Shown: piece after piece, positions 16,660 to 24,222 of the stretch
Numbering within the stretch: position 1 is the stretch's first letter
How the letters are laid out: every line of letters starts with the position of its first letter
Assembly (NCBI GenBank): GCA_045577175.1
Contig: JAZNHT010000069.1
Coordinates: 1 to 42,413 of the forward strand
Direction of reading: 5' to 3'
Length of the DNA: 42,413 bases
Source: SIG701 sp045577175
GTDB taxonomy: Bacteria > Bacillota > Clostridia > Oscillospirales > CAG-272
Position numbers and translations under genes: made by a program
The notes under the pieces: generated by a model
What the model was told of the DNA's origin: nothing
Database searches by the model: none
What the model saw: the letters and a program-made list of their open reading frames with translations, nothing else

Positions 16660-16976
16660 GTTACAGATTTATGCGACTTTTAGTCTTTTTTGATCTTCCC
16701 ACCGAAACTTCGGAGGACAGACGAAATTATCGCCGTTTTCGAAAAACGCTCATCAAAAACGGTTTTATTATGCTGCAGGAATCGGTGTACTGTCGGATGT
16801 TTATCAATCCTACGGCGGAAAAAGCCTCCATGGATATAATACGGAAAAACAAGCCGCCTATGGGAACGGTACAGATGCTGTCCGTAACGGAAAAGCAATT
16901 TTCAAAAATGGAGTATCTTGTCGGCGAATACCACAGCGAGATTATTGACAGCGACGAAAGGTTGATTGTTTTATGA
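16656..16976 (+). CDS. cas2: CRISPR-associated protein Cas2
   Basis: The 106-aa structural partner of Cas1 in the adaptation complex. It has the ferredoxin-like opening RLLVFFDLPTETSED with the conserved Asp13, and the basic YRRFRKTLIKNGF helix. The QESVYCRMF strand is typical of type II Cas2. It overlaps both neighbours by 4 nt. Its length is normal for the family. Confidence 0.96.
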   Translation: MSYRFMRLLVFFDLPTETSEDRRNYRRFRKTLIKNGFIMLQESVYCRMFINPTAEKASMDIIRKNKPPMGTVQMLSVTEKQFSKMEYLVGEYHSEIIDSDERLIVL

Positions 16977-17647
16977 AGTTTGCCTATCCCGATATAAGTG
17001 AAATCATACACTGGTCGCGACCGTTGATTCCCACTTTGGTGATCGAAAACCAGTCTTTGTTTCGAAAACTTTTGAAGGATATGTATCTTTCAGCAGACGG
17101 GACATCTACACCTCTTGTGCTGTCCAGGGATAACAAACCGATTGATTTTGCAAAGTATGCGGAGATTTTAACCGATTTTGTCAATTTCAATATCAACCAA
17201 AAAACGCTTCTCACGAAGGTGTGTGCAGCATTGGAGAGAAATGCAGTTTCTGCGGAGCATTATTTGGGAACACAAGAGCTTCTGTGTGCCATTGAAAACA
17301 GCGTAAGTACATGGGCATTTGATTTTCCGTGTGATATTGTGGCTTCAAAAATATCCGTGTCAAATCTTTTGAAGGCGATCGGGGTTGAGGTTCATGACGC
17401 GTATCACGGGGAACACGGAGATGCAGAGCGGATTATTGATTACATGGAACTGGTGCGTGAATTTGACCGTGACAAGATGTTTGTGACGGTCAATATGCGC
17501 AGCTACTTTTCCGATGCGGTGATTGAGAGCTTCATGCACACGGCAATTCTTCATGAGTACAAGGTGCTTATGATTGATTCCAAATCGCATCCGCTCTTGA
17601 AAACGGAATCCAGATGGACTGTGGATGCGGATTTGTGCGAATTTTGA
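16973..17647 (+). CDS. csn2: Csn2, type II-A adaptation protein
   Basis: The 224-aa protein sits in the diagnostic fourth position of a II-A operon. Its length matches the shorter Csn2 class that forms DNA-sliding tetrameric rings. Recognisable stretches are FAYPDISEIIHWSRPLIPTLVIENQ at the N terminus (with a break in mid-motif conservation) and the late HEYKVLMIDSKSHPLL. It is needed for spacer acquisition along with Cas1, Cas2 and Cas9. It overlaps cas2 by 4 nt and ends exactly where the array promoter begins. I identify it by gene order, size and overall resemblance; the family is divergent. Confidence 0.92.
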   Translation: MKFAYPDISEIIHWSRPLIPTLVIENQSLFRKLLKDMYLSADGTSTPLVLSRDNKPIDFAKYAEILTDFVNFNINQKTLLTKVCAALERNAVSAEHYLGTQELLCAIENSVSTWAFDFPCDIVASKISVSNLLKAIGVEVHDAYHGEHGDAERIIDYMELVREFDRDKMFVTVNMRSYFSDAVIESFMHTAILHEYKVLMIDSKSHPLLKTESRWTVDADLCEF

Positions 17648-17771
17648 TTGATTTTTTTGTAAAAACGGTGTATAATAGACTAAGGTGAAGTTTTGCCCTT
17701 ATAGAATCCCTCGGTCTCTGCGGATTCGTACCCCGCTTTTTCGGATGTTGATTCGGAATTTGAGATTTGAG
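17648..17771 (+). promoter_or_regulatory. CRISPR leader with promoter, repeat-complementary segment and duplicated anchor
   Basis: TTGATT (17648-17653), a 17-nt spacer and TATAAT (17671-17676) predict a pre-crRNA start near 17683. The transcript then carries GTTTTGCCCTTATAGAAT (17690-17707). All 18 of its bases can pair with the 3' 20 nt of the repeat if two single-base bulges and one G-U pair are allowed. The leader ends ATTTGAG-ATTTGAG (17758-17764, 17765-17771) directly against repeat 1. ATTTGAG is the leader-anchoring sequence known to direct type II-A spacer integration. Leader and cas genes point the same way. Confidence 0.88.
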
Positions 17772-18731
17772 GTTTGAGAGTAGTGTAATTCTATAGGGGA
17801 CTAAAACGTCAAGGATGTGCCTATGAACGCACAGACAGTTTGAGAGTAGTGTAATTCTATAGGGGACTAAAACTTTCGTCTGCTCGTTCAAATTCACCCA
17901 AAAGTTTGAGAGTAGTGTAATTCTATAGGGGACTAAAACTGCCACCTTCCGCAACCGCAATGTTTGCGTGTTTGAGAGTAGTGTAATTCTATAGGGGACT
18001 AAAACTGAATATTACAAGCCAAATCAAGTCGAATTGTTTGAGAGTAGTGTAATTCTATAGGGGACTAAAACTGTGTAATGTTCATATTCATCACCTCTTG
18101 AGTTTGAGAGTAGTGTAATTCTATAGGGGACTAAAACATTGTAAAGTCGGTGAATACCTCCCGCGAAGTTTGAGAGTAGTGTAATTCTATAGGGGACTAA
18201 AACCAATCTTATATCGCCGTTGCGCCAATACTTGTTTGAGAGTAGTGTAATTCTATAGGGGACTAAAACAAACAAACTTGAAATCGACAAAGACGATATG
18301 TTTGAGAGTAGTGTAATTCTATAGGGGACTAAAACTTCTTGAAAGAACAGGGCTTGCACCTCTATGTTTGAGAGTAGTGTAATTCTATAGGGGACTAAAA
18401 CTTTGCCATGCTTTTTGGAATGTATCTTTGAGTTTGAGAGTAGTGTAATTCTATAGGGGACTAAAACATCCCCGTTCACCGTTCCCGCCTTGCATTTGTT
18501 TGAGAGTAGTGTAATTCTATAGGGGACTAAAACTTCGCTCATTCAAAGCACCTCTTTACTTATGTTTGAGAGTAGTGTAATTCTATAGGGGACTAAAACT
18601 TCTGTGAGTTGCTGAACGAAGTCCCACCAGTTTGAGAGTAGTGTAATTCTATAGGGGACTAAAACGAAATCATCAGGCAGCACGATCGGCAGCTTGTTTG
18701 AGAGTAGTGTAATTCTATAGGGGACTAAAAC
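17772..18731 (+). CRISPR. Type II-A CRISPR array, 15 repeats and 14 spacers
   Basis: Fifteen 36-bp repeats start at 17772 and every 66 bp to 18696. Each begins GTTTGAGAGTAG and ends GGGGACTAAAAC. I see no base change in any copy, including the last. All 14 spacers are 30 bp. The strand is set by the tracrRNA, the leader promoter and the anchor, so the newest spacer is at 17808-17837. The uniform spacing and non-degenerate final repeat suggest a young or well-maintained array. None of the spacers matches another part of this window by eye. Confidence 0.99.
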
Positions 18732-19113
18732 GTATAACCTTATCGGACAGGCGTAGAGTAGCGGTTTTCGCGCAAAATCCGCAGCTTTTTGCTATATAGC
18801 CCCTTCCGCTGTCCGAATCCCAAAAAGCAAAACGCCACCTGCCAAGGCAAGCCTTGACAGATGGCGTTTTCTTGTAATTTCCCACATGACGTGAGAATCA
18901 ATGGTGGAGGCGAACCATGTGAGAAAACAGGGGATAATCGGTGCGGTTTTCTAATGAATCTGCCGCGCGCAGAGGTGGCTGTGCCGAATCCGACGTACAA
19001 AGTGTTCGTGATTGGACGTCACGTGCTCAACTACTGCGGTGGCTTTGGCGCGGAGGAGTAAGAGGAGGAACATGGCGCAACAACGGATATACGAATGATC
19101 CGCTATAAGTAAG
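18732..19113. other. Array-distal intergenic stretch without a recognisable gene
   Basis: Next to the array is an 8-bp inverted pair (TCGGACAG near 18743, CTGTCCGA near 18809) and then a large hairpin (listed separately). From 18900 to 19100 there are several short plus-strand start codons with decent ribosome sites, for example AGAGGAGGAAC before ATG 19072, but the frames stop after 8-35 codons. I read this as decayed sequence belonging to the rearranged region on the right. Confidence 0.5.
18829..18870. terminator. Large bidirectional hairpin after the CRISPR array
   Basis: A long imperfect palindrome with AAAACGCCA...TGGCGTTTT arms and a CAAGG/CCTTG inner stem. A T4 run lies on each strand. 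It can stop pre-crRNA transcription and also shield the array from the other side. Confidence 0.8.
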
Positions 19114-19146
19114 AACAGGTCTCTTGCAAAAGAGACCTGTTTTTTG
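19114..19146 (+). terminator. Strong intrinsic terminator
   Basis: A perfect 12-bp stem AACAGGTCTCTT/AAGAGACCTGTT with a GCAA loop and T6 tail. No intact plus-strand gene precedes it, so it is probably the leftover terminator of a deleted unit. Confidence 0.88.
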
Positions 19147-19150
19147 CTGT

Positions 19151-19387
19151 TTATCCAAGCAACCAATCCGCGACATCAACAATTCTTACGCCTTCGTACT
19201 GGTACTCATCATGCCGTGTGCGAGCAATCACCATCTTGGGATATGCGTCCTTGATTTGGAGCAAAGGCGATACCTCACGCTCAAAAGTCTTTTCATCACT
19301 GATGTTATCGGACACTTGAATATAAATCTTTTCGTTCCGCTTGAGGGCAACAAAGTCAATCTCTTTTTTGTAGAGCACGCCGACATA
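19151..19387 (-). pseudogene. C-terminal fragment of a DUF4143-type AAA ATPase
   Basis: The minus-strand frame reads TYVGVLYKKEIDFVALKRNEK, then IYIQVSDNISDEKTFEREVSPLL, and ends IVDVADWLLG. This is the characteristic tail of the ATP-binding AAA_14/DUF4143 family (VYVG...KEIDFVA...YIQV...E...RE...PL). Only about 79 residues remain of a protein that is normally around 400. The Walker motifs and the start are gone. Homology ends near 19387, exactly where the oppositely oriented restriction-subunit fragment begins. No promoter or ribosome site serves it. Confidence 0.8.
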
Positions 19388-19388
19388 C

Positions 19389-20294
19389 GTGGAGCAGTAT
19401 GCAAATCCCGATAATTACAGTTCGCTCACTTATGAAGATACGCTGCTCATGGCAGAAGAGCTTGCTCCGTTGATCACGCCCGACGAGGATGAAGCATCGG
19501 CTGTTCGTTTCGATGCTTTGATGTATGGAATTGAACTTGCCTATCTTGCCGGCAAGAAGTATTCCCGTGCTCGTACCGATCTTTACAAAAAGGTCAGCGG
19601 AATCGCGAGTGTGGCAAACATTCCCGAGATTATGGTGCAGTCTGAGCTCATCAATAAAATTCTGCATACGGATTATTTGGACAACGCGGGTATTAACGAA
19701 TTCGAGCATATCCGTGAAAATCTCCGCGATCTGATGAAGTATATCCCCAAAAGCGGCGTAAAGTATATAACGGATTTTGATGATGAGATTCTCTCGGTTG
19801 AATGGAACGAATCCGATCTTGAAAGTGACGATCTTAAGAATTATAAGGCGAAGGCGGAGTTCTATATTCGACAGCATCAGGATGAAGCGGCAATTGCAAA
19901 ACTGAAGGGTAATGTCCCGTTGAATGCGGAGGATGTACAGGCTCTTGAACGTATTCTGTGGAGCGAGGTTGGCAGTAAGAAGGACTACGAAGCCGAATAC
20001 GGAGAAAAGCCTCTCGGTGAATTCGTCCGTGAGATTGTTGGGCTTGATATGTCTGCCGCTAAAGAGGCTTTTTCAGCGTATCTGAATGATGTGAGCCTTG
20101 ATCCCAGGCAAATATACTTCGTGAATCAGATAGTGGAATATATCATTCACAATGGTGTGATGAAGGATATGTCGGTGCTTCAGGAAGCACCGTTTACCGA
20201 TCACGGAAGCATCGTAGAGGTGTTTACCGATGTAACGGTGTGGCTTGGTATTAAAGCAGTGATTGATCGTATCAATGCCAATGCTGCGGCATAA
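19389..20294 (+). pseudogene. C-terminal fragment of a type I restriction enzyme R subunit (hsdR)
   Basis: The 301-aa open frame corresponds to the C-terminal region of HsdR. It contains IRENLRDLMKYIP, TDFDDEILSVEWNE, then LPLN-like NAEDVQALERILWSEVG, GEFVREIVGLD and DPRQIYFVNQIVEYIIHNG, a recognisable HsdR tail. The nuclease and the DEAD/helicase motors (about 600-700 N-terminal residues) are absent. The frame starts at a GTG without a convincing ribosome site, at the junction with the ATPase fragment. It is a decapitated remnant, not a working restriction subunit; no hsdM or hsdS is present in the window. Confidence 0.85.
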
Positions 20295-20397
20295 CGAAAT
20301 ATAACGAGCGAACCAAGAGGGGCAGGGGGTGCCAGCATGCTCTTAGCCATTCAAGCAGCACTCGGCGCGAGCGATGCTCCCGCAAGTAAAGCGGTGA

Positions 20398-20544
20398 TGC
20401 ATTGGCGGCAGATTGAATGCCGATGTACGGGCATTGTGCGGTGTATCCGCTGCCACGGCAAATCGGATTCTTTCGGGATTGGTTGAAGAAGGGAGTTTGG
20501 TTACGTGCAGAGTTTTCGGACATTGGGGCTATCGAAAAAAATAA
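20398..20544 (+). pseudogene. Winged-helix DNA-binding C-terminal remnant
   Basis: After an in-frame stop at 20395 the frame reads LNADVRALCGVSAATANRIL, then SGLVEEGSLVTCRVFGHWGYRKK and stop. This is a winged helix typical of the C terminus of Fic-like or AlbA/RecG-like regulators (GVSSATANRIL...L...G.L). There is no start codon in frame. The 100 nt before it (20295-20397) show no coding signal. With the hsdR fragment it marks another broken gene of the same lost locus. Confidence 0.6.
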
Positions 20545-20555
20545 AAGGATGGTTT

Positions 20556-20960
20556 ATGCTGACGATGCTTATGCTTTCATTTTTTGGATTTACCGCTTGC
20601 GGTGCGGATAACGAAGGCGGCGCGGATGCTGCCGATACCGTGGGCAAGCAGACCTACGAGCAGATTTCCGCTAAAGAAGCCAAAGAGATTATGGATTCTG
20701 AAACGGACTATATCATCATTGACGCCCGCACCGAGGCGGAGTTTGCCGAAGGGCATATCGAAGGCGCGATCCTCATTCCCGAATACGAGATCGCAGACCG
20801 TGCCGAAAAAGAGCTTCCCGATAAGGATGCGCTCATCCTCGTCTATTGCCGCAGCGGCAGACGGAGTAAGATCGCCTCGGACGAGCTTGTGAAACTCGGA
20901 TACACCAACGTCAAGGAATTCGGCGGCATCATTGATTGGCCGTATGAGATTGTGAAGTGA
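20556..20960 (+). CDS. Rhodanese-domain lipoprotein
   Basis: The 134-aa product. It starts MLTMLMLSFFGFTACG, a short signal peptide with an FTAC lipobox, so Cys15 should be lipidated and the protein anchored outside the cell. A rhodanese fold follows: YIIIDARTEAEFAEGHIEGAI, then VYCRSGRRSKIA with the active-site Cys, and a late YTNVKEFGGIIDWPYE. ATG 20556 is chosen because AAGGATGG precedes it and gives a sensible signal peptide; the upstream in-frame start would run through the winged-helix remnant. Probable role: sulfur transfer or thiol redox at the cell surface. Confidence 0.85.
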   Translation: MLTMLMLSFFGFTACGADNEGGADAADTVGKQTYEQISAKEAKEIMDSETDYIIIDARTEAEFAEGHIEGAILIPEYEIADRAEKELPDKDALILVYCRSGRRSKIASDELVKLGYTNVKEFGGIIDWPYEIVK

Positions 20961-20966
20961 GGAAAT

Positions 20967-21725
20967 ATGATAACCGAAGTAGTTGCTGCCCTCATTTGGC
21001 AGGGCGATACGTTCATGATCTGCCAGCGTCCGGCACACAAGGCGAGAGGGCTTCTTTGGGAATTTGTTGGCGGCAAGGTTGAACCGGGCGAAACGAAGGA
21101 ACAGGCGCTTATCCGCGAGTGCAGGGAAGAGCTTGACGTTACCCTCTCCGTGGGGGATGTGTTTATGGACGTTATTCATGAGTATCCCGACTTGACGGTG
21201 CATCTGACGCTGTTCAATGCTACCATAGCCGAAGGCGAACCTGTGATGCTCGAGCATAACGATATCCGGTGGATCACACCGAGCGAGATACCAAACTACG
21301 AGTTCTGTCCGGCGGATGAAGAAATACTTGCGAAACTTTGCGAGGTACATATGACAAACTATAAAACCGAAGCTCGCTCCCGTTTTGGCAATACCGACGC
21401 CTACCGCGAGCACGAGCAAAAGACAAAAAACTACACCAAAGAGAAGTGGGCAGAAGCAAACGACGGCATGATGGCGATCTTTGCCGAGTTTGCCGCGTGC
21501 AAGGATAGCGGTGCGAGTGCCGATTCTGCCGAAGCGCAGGCTCTTGTCGCAAAGCTTCAGACGCACATCACCGGAAACTACTACACCTGCACCGATGAGA
21601 TCCTCGCAGGACTTGGCAAGATGTACGTTGCCGACGGGCGATTCAAGAAGAATATCGACAAGTACGGTGATGGAACAGCCGAGTTCGCAGCGGATGCGAT
21701 TGCCACGTATACCAAGAAAAAATGA
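20967..21725 (+). CDS. NUDIX hydrolase fused to a TipAS antibiotic-recognition domain
   Basis: A 252-aa two-domain protein. Residues 1 to about 125 form a MutT/NUDIX hydrolase with the Nudix box GGKVEPGETKEQALIRECRE and EELDV (about 35-58), likely acting on 8-oxo-dGTP-type nucleotides. Residues 129-252 are a TipAS domain (FGNTDAYREHEQKTKNYTKE, ITGNYYTCTDEILAGLGKMY, VADGRFKKNIDKYGDG), the fold that binds thiopeptides in TipA regulators. The second domain begins with an in-frame ATG (21351) preceded by TGCGAGGTACAT, the same ribosome site used by the CPBP gene at 23067. The TipAS half may therefore also be made alone. The start follows GAGGAAAT closely after the rhodanese gene. Confidence 0.85.
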   Translation: MITEVVAALIWQGDTFMICQRPAHKARGLLWEFVGGKVEPGETKEQALIRECREELDVTLSVGDVFMDVIHEYPDLTVHLTLFNATIAEGEPVMLEHNDIRWITPSEIPNYEFCPADEEILAKLCEVHMTNYKTEARSRFGNTDAYREHEQKTKNYTKEKWAEANDGMMAIFAEFAACKDSGASADSAEAQALVAKLQTHITGNYYTCTDEILAGLGKMYVADGRFKKNIDKYGDGTAEFAADAIATYTKKK

Positions 21726-21826
21726 ATCCATATCTGAAAAAGCCGGACAAGCAGGGCGATTATCAAGGATTACGCGACGGAAAAAAGCGAATCTGATCGA
21801 CAATCCGAAATTTATAGAGGTGTACT

Positions 21827-22927
21827 ATGGAATACAGACAACTTCCTCACGGAAATAAAAACGAAAAATTCAGCGTGCTCGGGCTTGGCATGGGCGGAAT
21901 CGGAAAGACACCGCCCGACGAGATCGAGGCGATCATACGCAAGGCAATCGACAACGGTATCAACTTTTTTGACCTTTGCACGGCAGGGGCATCCTATGCA
22001 CCCATCGGGAGAGCCATAAAAGATTGCCGTGACAAGGTGTTCTTGCAGGTGCATTTCGGTGCCGTATATGACGAGGACGGAGAGTACGGATGGTGCCGCG
22101 ATTTTGACACCATCAAAAAGACCTTCCTCTGGGAGCTTGAACAGCTTGGCACAGATTATGTGGATTTCGGATTTTTGCACTGCGTGGACGAGGACGAGGA
22201 TTTTGATAAACTTTGCGAAATCGGGGTGCTCGATTATATCAAGGAGCTGAAACAGCAAGGAACTGTCCGTCACATCGGCTTTTCCTCCCATACGCCGAGC
22301 GTGGCAAACCGCATTCTTGATACGGGGCTTGCGGACATGATGATGTTCTCGATCAATCCCGCCTACGATTTTGAGAAGGGTGACGAGTACGGCATCGGTT
22401 CGGTAAATGAACGGTTTGCACTTTTCAAACGGTGCGAGCGCGAGGGCGTTGGTATCAGCGTGATGAAACCGTTTTTTGCCGGTCAGCTTCTGTCGGCAGA
22501 TCAGTCTCCCTTTGGAGTTGCTCTGACGCATAATCAGTGCCTCCAGTATGCCCTCGACCGACCGGGCGTGCTGACCGCCGTTCCCGGCGTGCAGACGATG
22601 GAGCATCTGGATACGCTTCTTTCATTCCTCACCGCCACCGACGAGGAAAAGGATTACTCCATCATTGGCACGTTTACGGCGGACACGATCACAGGCACTT
22701 GTGTGTACTGCAACCATTGTCAGCCTTGCCCGGCAGGAATTGATATCGGGCTTGTCAACAAGTATTATGACCTTGCCCTGGCAGGGGATGATATGGCAGC
22801 CAACCACTACACAAAGCTGTCGGTCAATGCCGCCTCTTGCCTGCATTGCGGACATTGCGAGAGCCGCTGTCCCTTCTCGGTCAAACAGGAGGGGCGGATG
22901 GATGCGATCGCAAAGTATTTTCGCTGA
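21827..22927 (+). CDS. Aldo/keto reductase with C-terminal 4Fe-4S ferredoxin domain
   Basis: The 366-aa protein. The aldo/keto reductase barrel occupies about residues 1-280 (LGLGMGGIG, AIDNGINFFDLCTAGASY, LGTDYVDFGFLHCVD, VRHIGFSSHTP, GVGISVMKPFFAG). Its usual catalytic Tyr region reads CTAGASY, so the Tyr can be placed only tentatively. The C terminus carries two cysteine clusters, CVYCNHCQPCP and CLHCGHCESRCP, each able to hold a 4Fe-4S centre. This architecture is a common clostridial oxidoreductase class of unknown substrate. AGAGGTGTACT precedes the ATG. About 100 nt upstream hold no clear gene. Confidence 0.88.
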   Translation: MEYRQLPHGNKNEKFSVLGLGMGGIGKTPPDEIEAIIRKAIDNGINFFDLCTAGASYAPIGRAIKDCRDKVFLQVHFGAVYDEDGEYGWCRDFDTIKKTFLWELEQLGTDYVDFGFLHCVDEDEDFDKLCEIGVLDYIKELKQQGTVRHIGFSSHTPSVANRILDTGLADMMMFSINPAYDFEKGDEYGIGSVNERFALFKRCEREGVGISVMKPFFAGQLLSADQSPFGVALTHNQCLQYALDRPGVLTAVPGVQTMEHLDTLLSFLTATDEEKDYSIIGTFTADTITGTCVYCNHCQPCPAGIDIGLVNKYYDLALAGDDMAANHYTKLSVNAASCLHCGHCESRCPFSVKQEGRMDAIAKYFR

Positions 22928-23066
22928 CCGATAAGGAAGAATTTGACCTTCCGAAAGCACTATCCGAGATGCAGGCAGATCGAAGAAAAGATCAAAGGGC
23001 TGTTATGACGGGCTTTTGCCGTTTGTCCGGTAAGAAGAAAATCAACGAATAACATGCGAGGTACAT

Positions 23067-23804
23067 ATGCTGAAAAAGCTGTATGACAAAAGCAAAATCC
23101 GGTTTGCCGTCTTGTGGATCATCGCCTATTGTGTGCTGATGTCCGTCGGAGATTCCCTTTCCGCAGAGATTGGTGTCGAAAAATCGGCAACACTTCCCAT
23201 CGGAATTTTGCTTTCGGCAATTCTTCTGCTGTTTTTGCAAAAGCACGGCCTTTTTGAAGCCTATGGACTTTGCCGTTCGGGGGTATCGGCGCGCTCTATG
23301 CTGTATTATCTTCCCGTACTGCTTATGCTCACAACCAATCTGTGGTACGGCGTTACCGTCAATTACGGTGCTGTCGAAACTGTTTTGTACATACTGTCCA
23401 TGTTCTGCGTCGGATTTTTGGAGGAGGTAATCTTCCGCGGCCTGCTCTTTAACGCAATGCGGAAAGACAGCCGCAAAGCCGCCGTCATTGTTTCCAGCGT
23501 GACCTTCGGCATCGGGCATATCATCAATCTCGTGAACGGATCGGGCGCGGAGCTTTTGCCGAATCTTTTGCAGGTGGTGTACGCCACCGCCGCGGGGTTT
23601 ATGTTCGTGATGATGTATCTGAAAACGGACAGTCTCATCGGCTGTATTGCCGCGCACGGACTGTTTAACGCGCTCAGCGTATTTGCCAATGAGGCGAACG
23701 CGACGCCAAAGAGGCGGATACTCAGCTGTGTCCTGCTTACAGTGATCACGGGCGCGTACGCGGTGTATCTCGCACGGACGGCGAAAGGGGACAGAAATGA
23801 TTAA
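23067..23804 (+). CDS. CPBP-family intramembrane glutamic endopeptidase
   Basis: A 245-aa membrane protein with about seven hydrophobic segments and the CPBP (Abi/CAAX protease-like) motifs in order: EEVIFRG near residue 119, FGIGHI near 150, and HGLFN near 193. The family cleaves within membranes, and in Gram-positives is often tied to bacteriocin self-immunity or signalling. The ribosome site GCGAGG is part of a 15-bp sequence identical to the one inside the NUDIX-TipAS gene. The gene overlaps the next ORF by 8 nt. Confidence 0.87.
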   Translation: MLKKLYDKSKIRFAVLWIIAYCVLMSVGDSLSAEIGVEKSATLPIGILLSAILLLFLQKHGLFEAYGLCRSGVSARSMLYYLPVLLMLTTNLWYGVTVNYGAVETVLYILSMFCVGFLEEVIFRGLLFNAMRKDSRKAAVIVSSVTFGIGHIINLVNGSGAELLPNLLQVVYATAAGFMFVMMYLKTDSLIGCIAAHGLFNALSVFANEANATPKRRILSCVLLTVITGAYAVYLARTAKGDRND

Positions 23805-24222
23805 AGAACTCATGCACGATCCGATATTCCTCGCAGGGAAGTCGGCGATCGCCACAAAAGAAGATCTGCCCGTCGCGCAGGATTTGCTCGACACGCTGAC
23901 GGCGCATAAGGACAGCTGTGTCGGCATGGCGGCGAATATGATCGGCGTGAAAAAGCGCATTATCGCGTTTCTCGATGAAAGCGGAAAAACGCCAACCTAC
24001 ACCGTGATGCTCAATCCCGAGATCAGTAAGAAAGACGGCGCGTATGATACCGAGGAGGGCTGTCTGTCACTCCTCGGCGGTCCGCGAAAGTGTAAGCGGT
24101 ACAAGTCCATCAAGGTGCGGTATCAGACCACGGAGATGCAGGTGCGGATGAAGACCTACACAGGCTTTACGGCGCAGATTATCCAACATGAGGTGGATCA
24201 CTGCGAGGGGGTGCTGATATGA
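23797..24222 (+). CDS. Peptide deformylase homologue
   Basis: The 141-aa protein shows the three deformylase motifs. Motif 1 reads GMAANMIG (43-50), where the usual Gln of G-x-A-A-x-Q-I-G is Met48. Motif 2 is EGCLSL with the metal-binding Cys89, and motif 3 is QHEVDH with His131, Glu132 and His135. It is shorter than canonical Def and has no long C-terminal helix. It may be an active deformylase or a paralogue with altered activity, because the motif-1 Gln normally stabilises the transition state. It overlaps its neighbours on both sides, so CPBP, deformylase and YjbR genes form one unit. Confidence 0.85.
   Translation: MIKELMHDPIFLAGKSAIATKEDLPVAQDLLDTLTAHKDSCVGMAANMIGVKKRIIAFLDESGKTPTYTVMLNPEISKKDGAYDTEEGCLSLLGGPRKCKRYKSIKVRYQTTEMQVRMKTYTGFTAQIIQHEVDHCEGVLI

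Noticed and set aside
18024..18542. Long minus-strand open frame across the CRISPR array
   Set aside because: It only repeats the translation of the 66-bp repeat-spacer unit (VLVPYRITLLSN every 22 codons) and has no ribosome site. It is an artefact of the array.
20295..20397. Extension of the winged-helix remnant upstream into the gap after hsdR
   Set aside because: Stops interrupt the frame and no frame in this stretch shows recognisable protein similarity.
21722..21796. 24-codon ORF overlapping the NUDIX-TipAS stop
   Set aside because: Too short, with no family resemblance, and probably leftover sequence before the aldo/keto reductase.
22937..23014. Possible short gene remnant after the aldo/keto reductase (frame reading NLTFRKHYPRCRQIEEKIKG)
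   Set aside because: It looks like a protein tail, but it has no start and I cannot tie it to a family with confidence.
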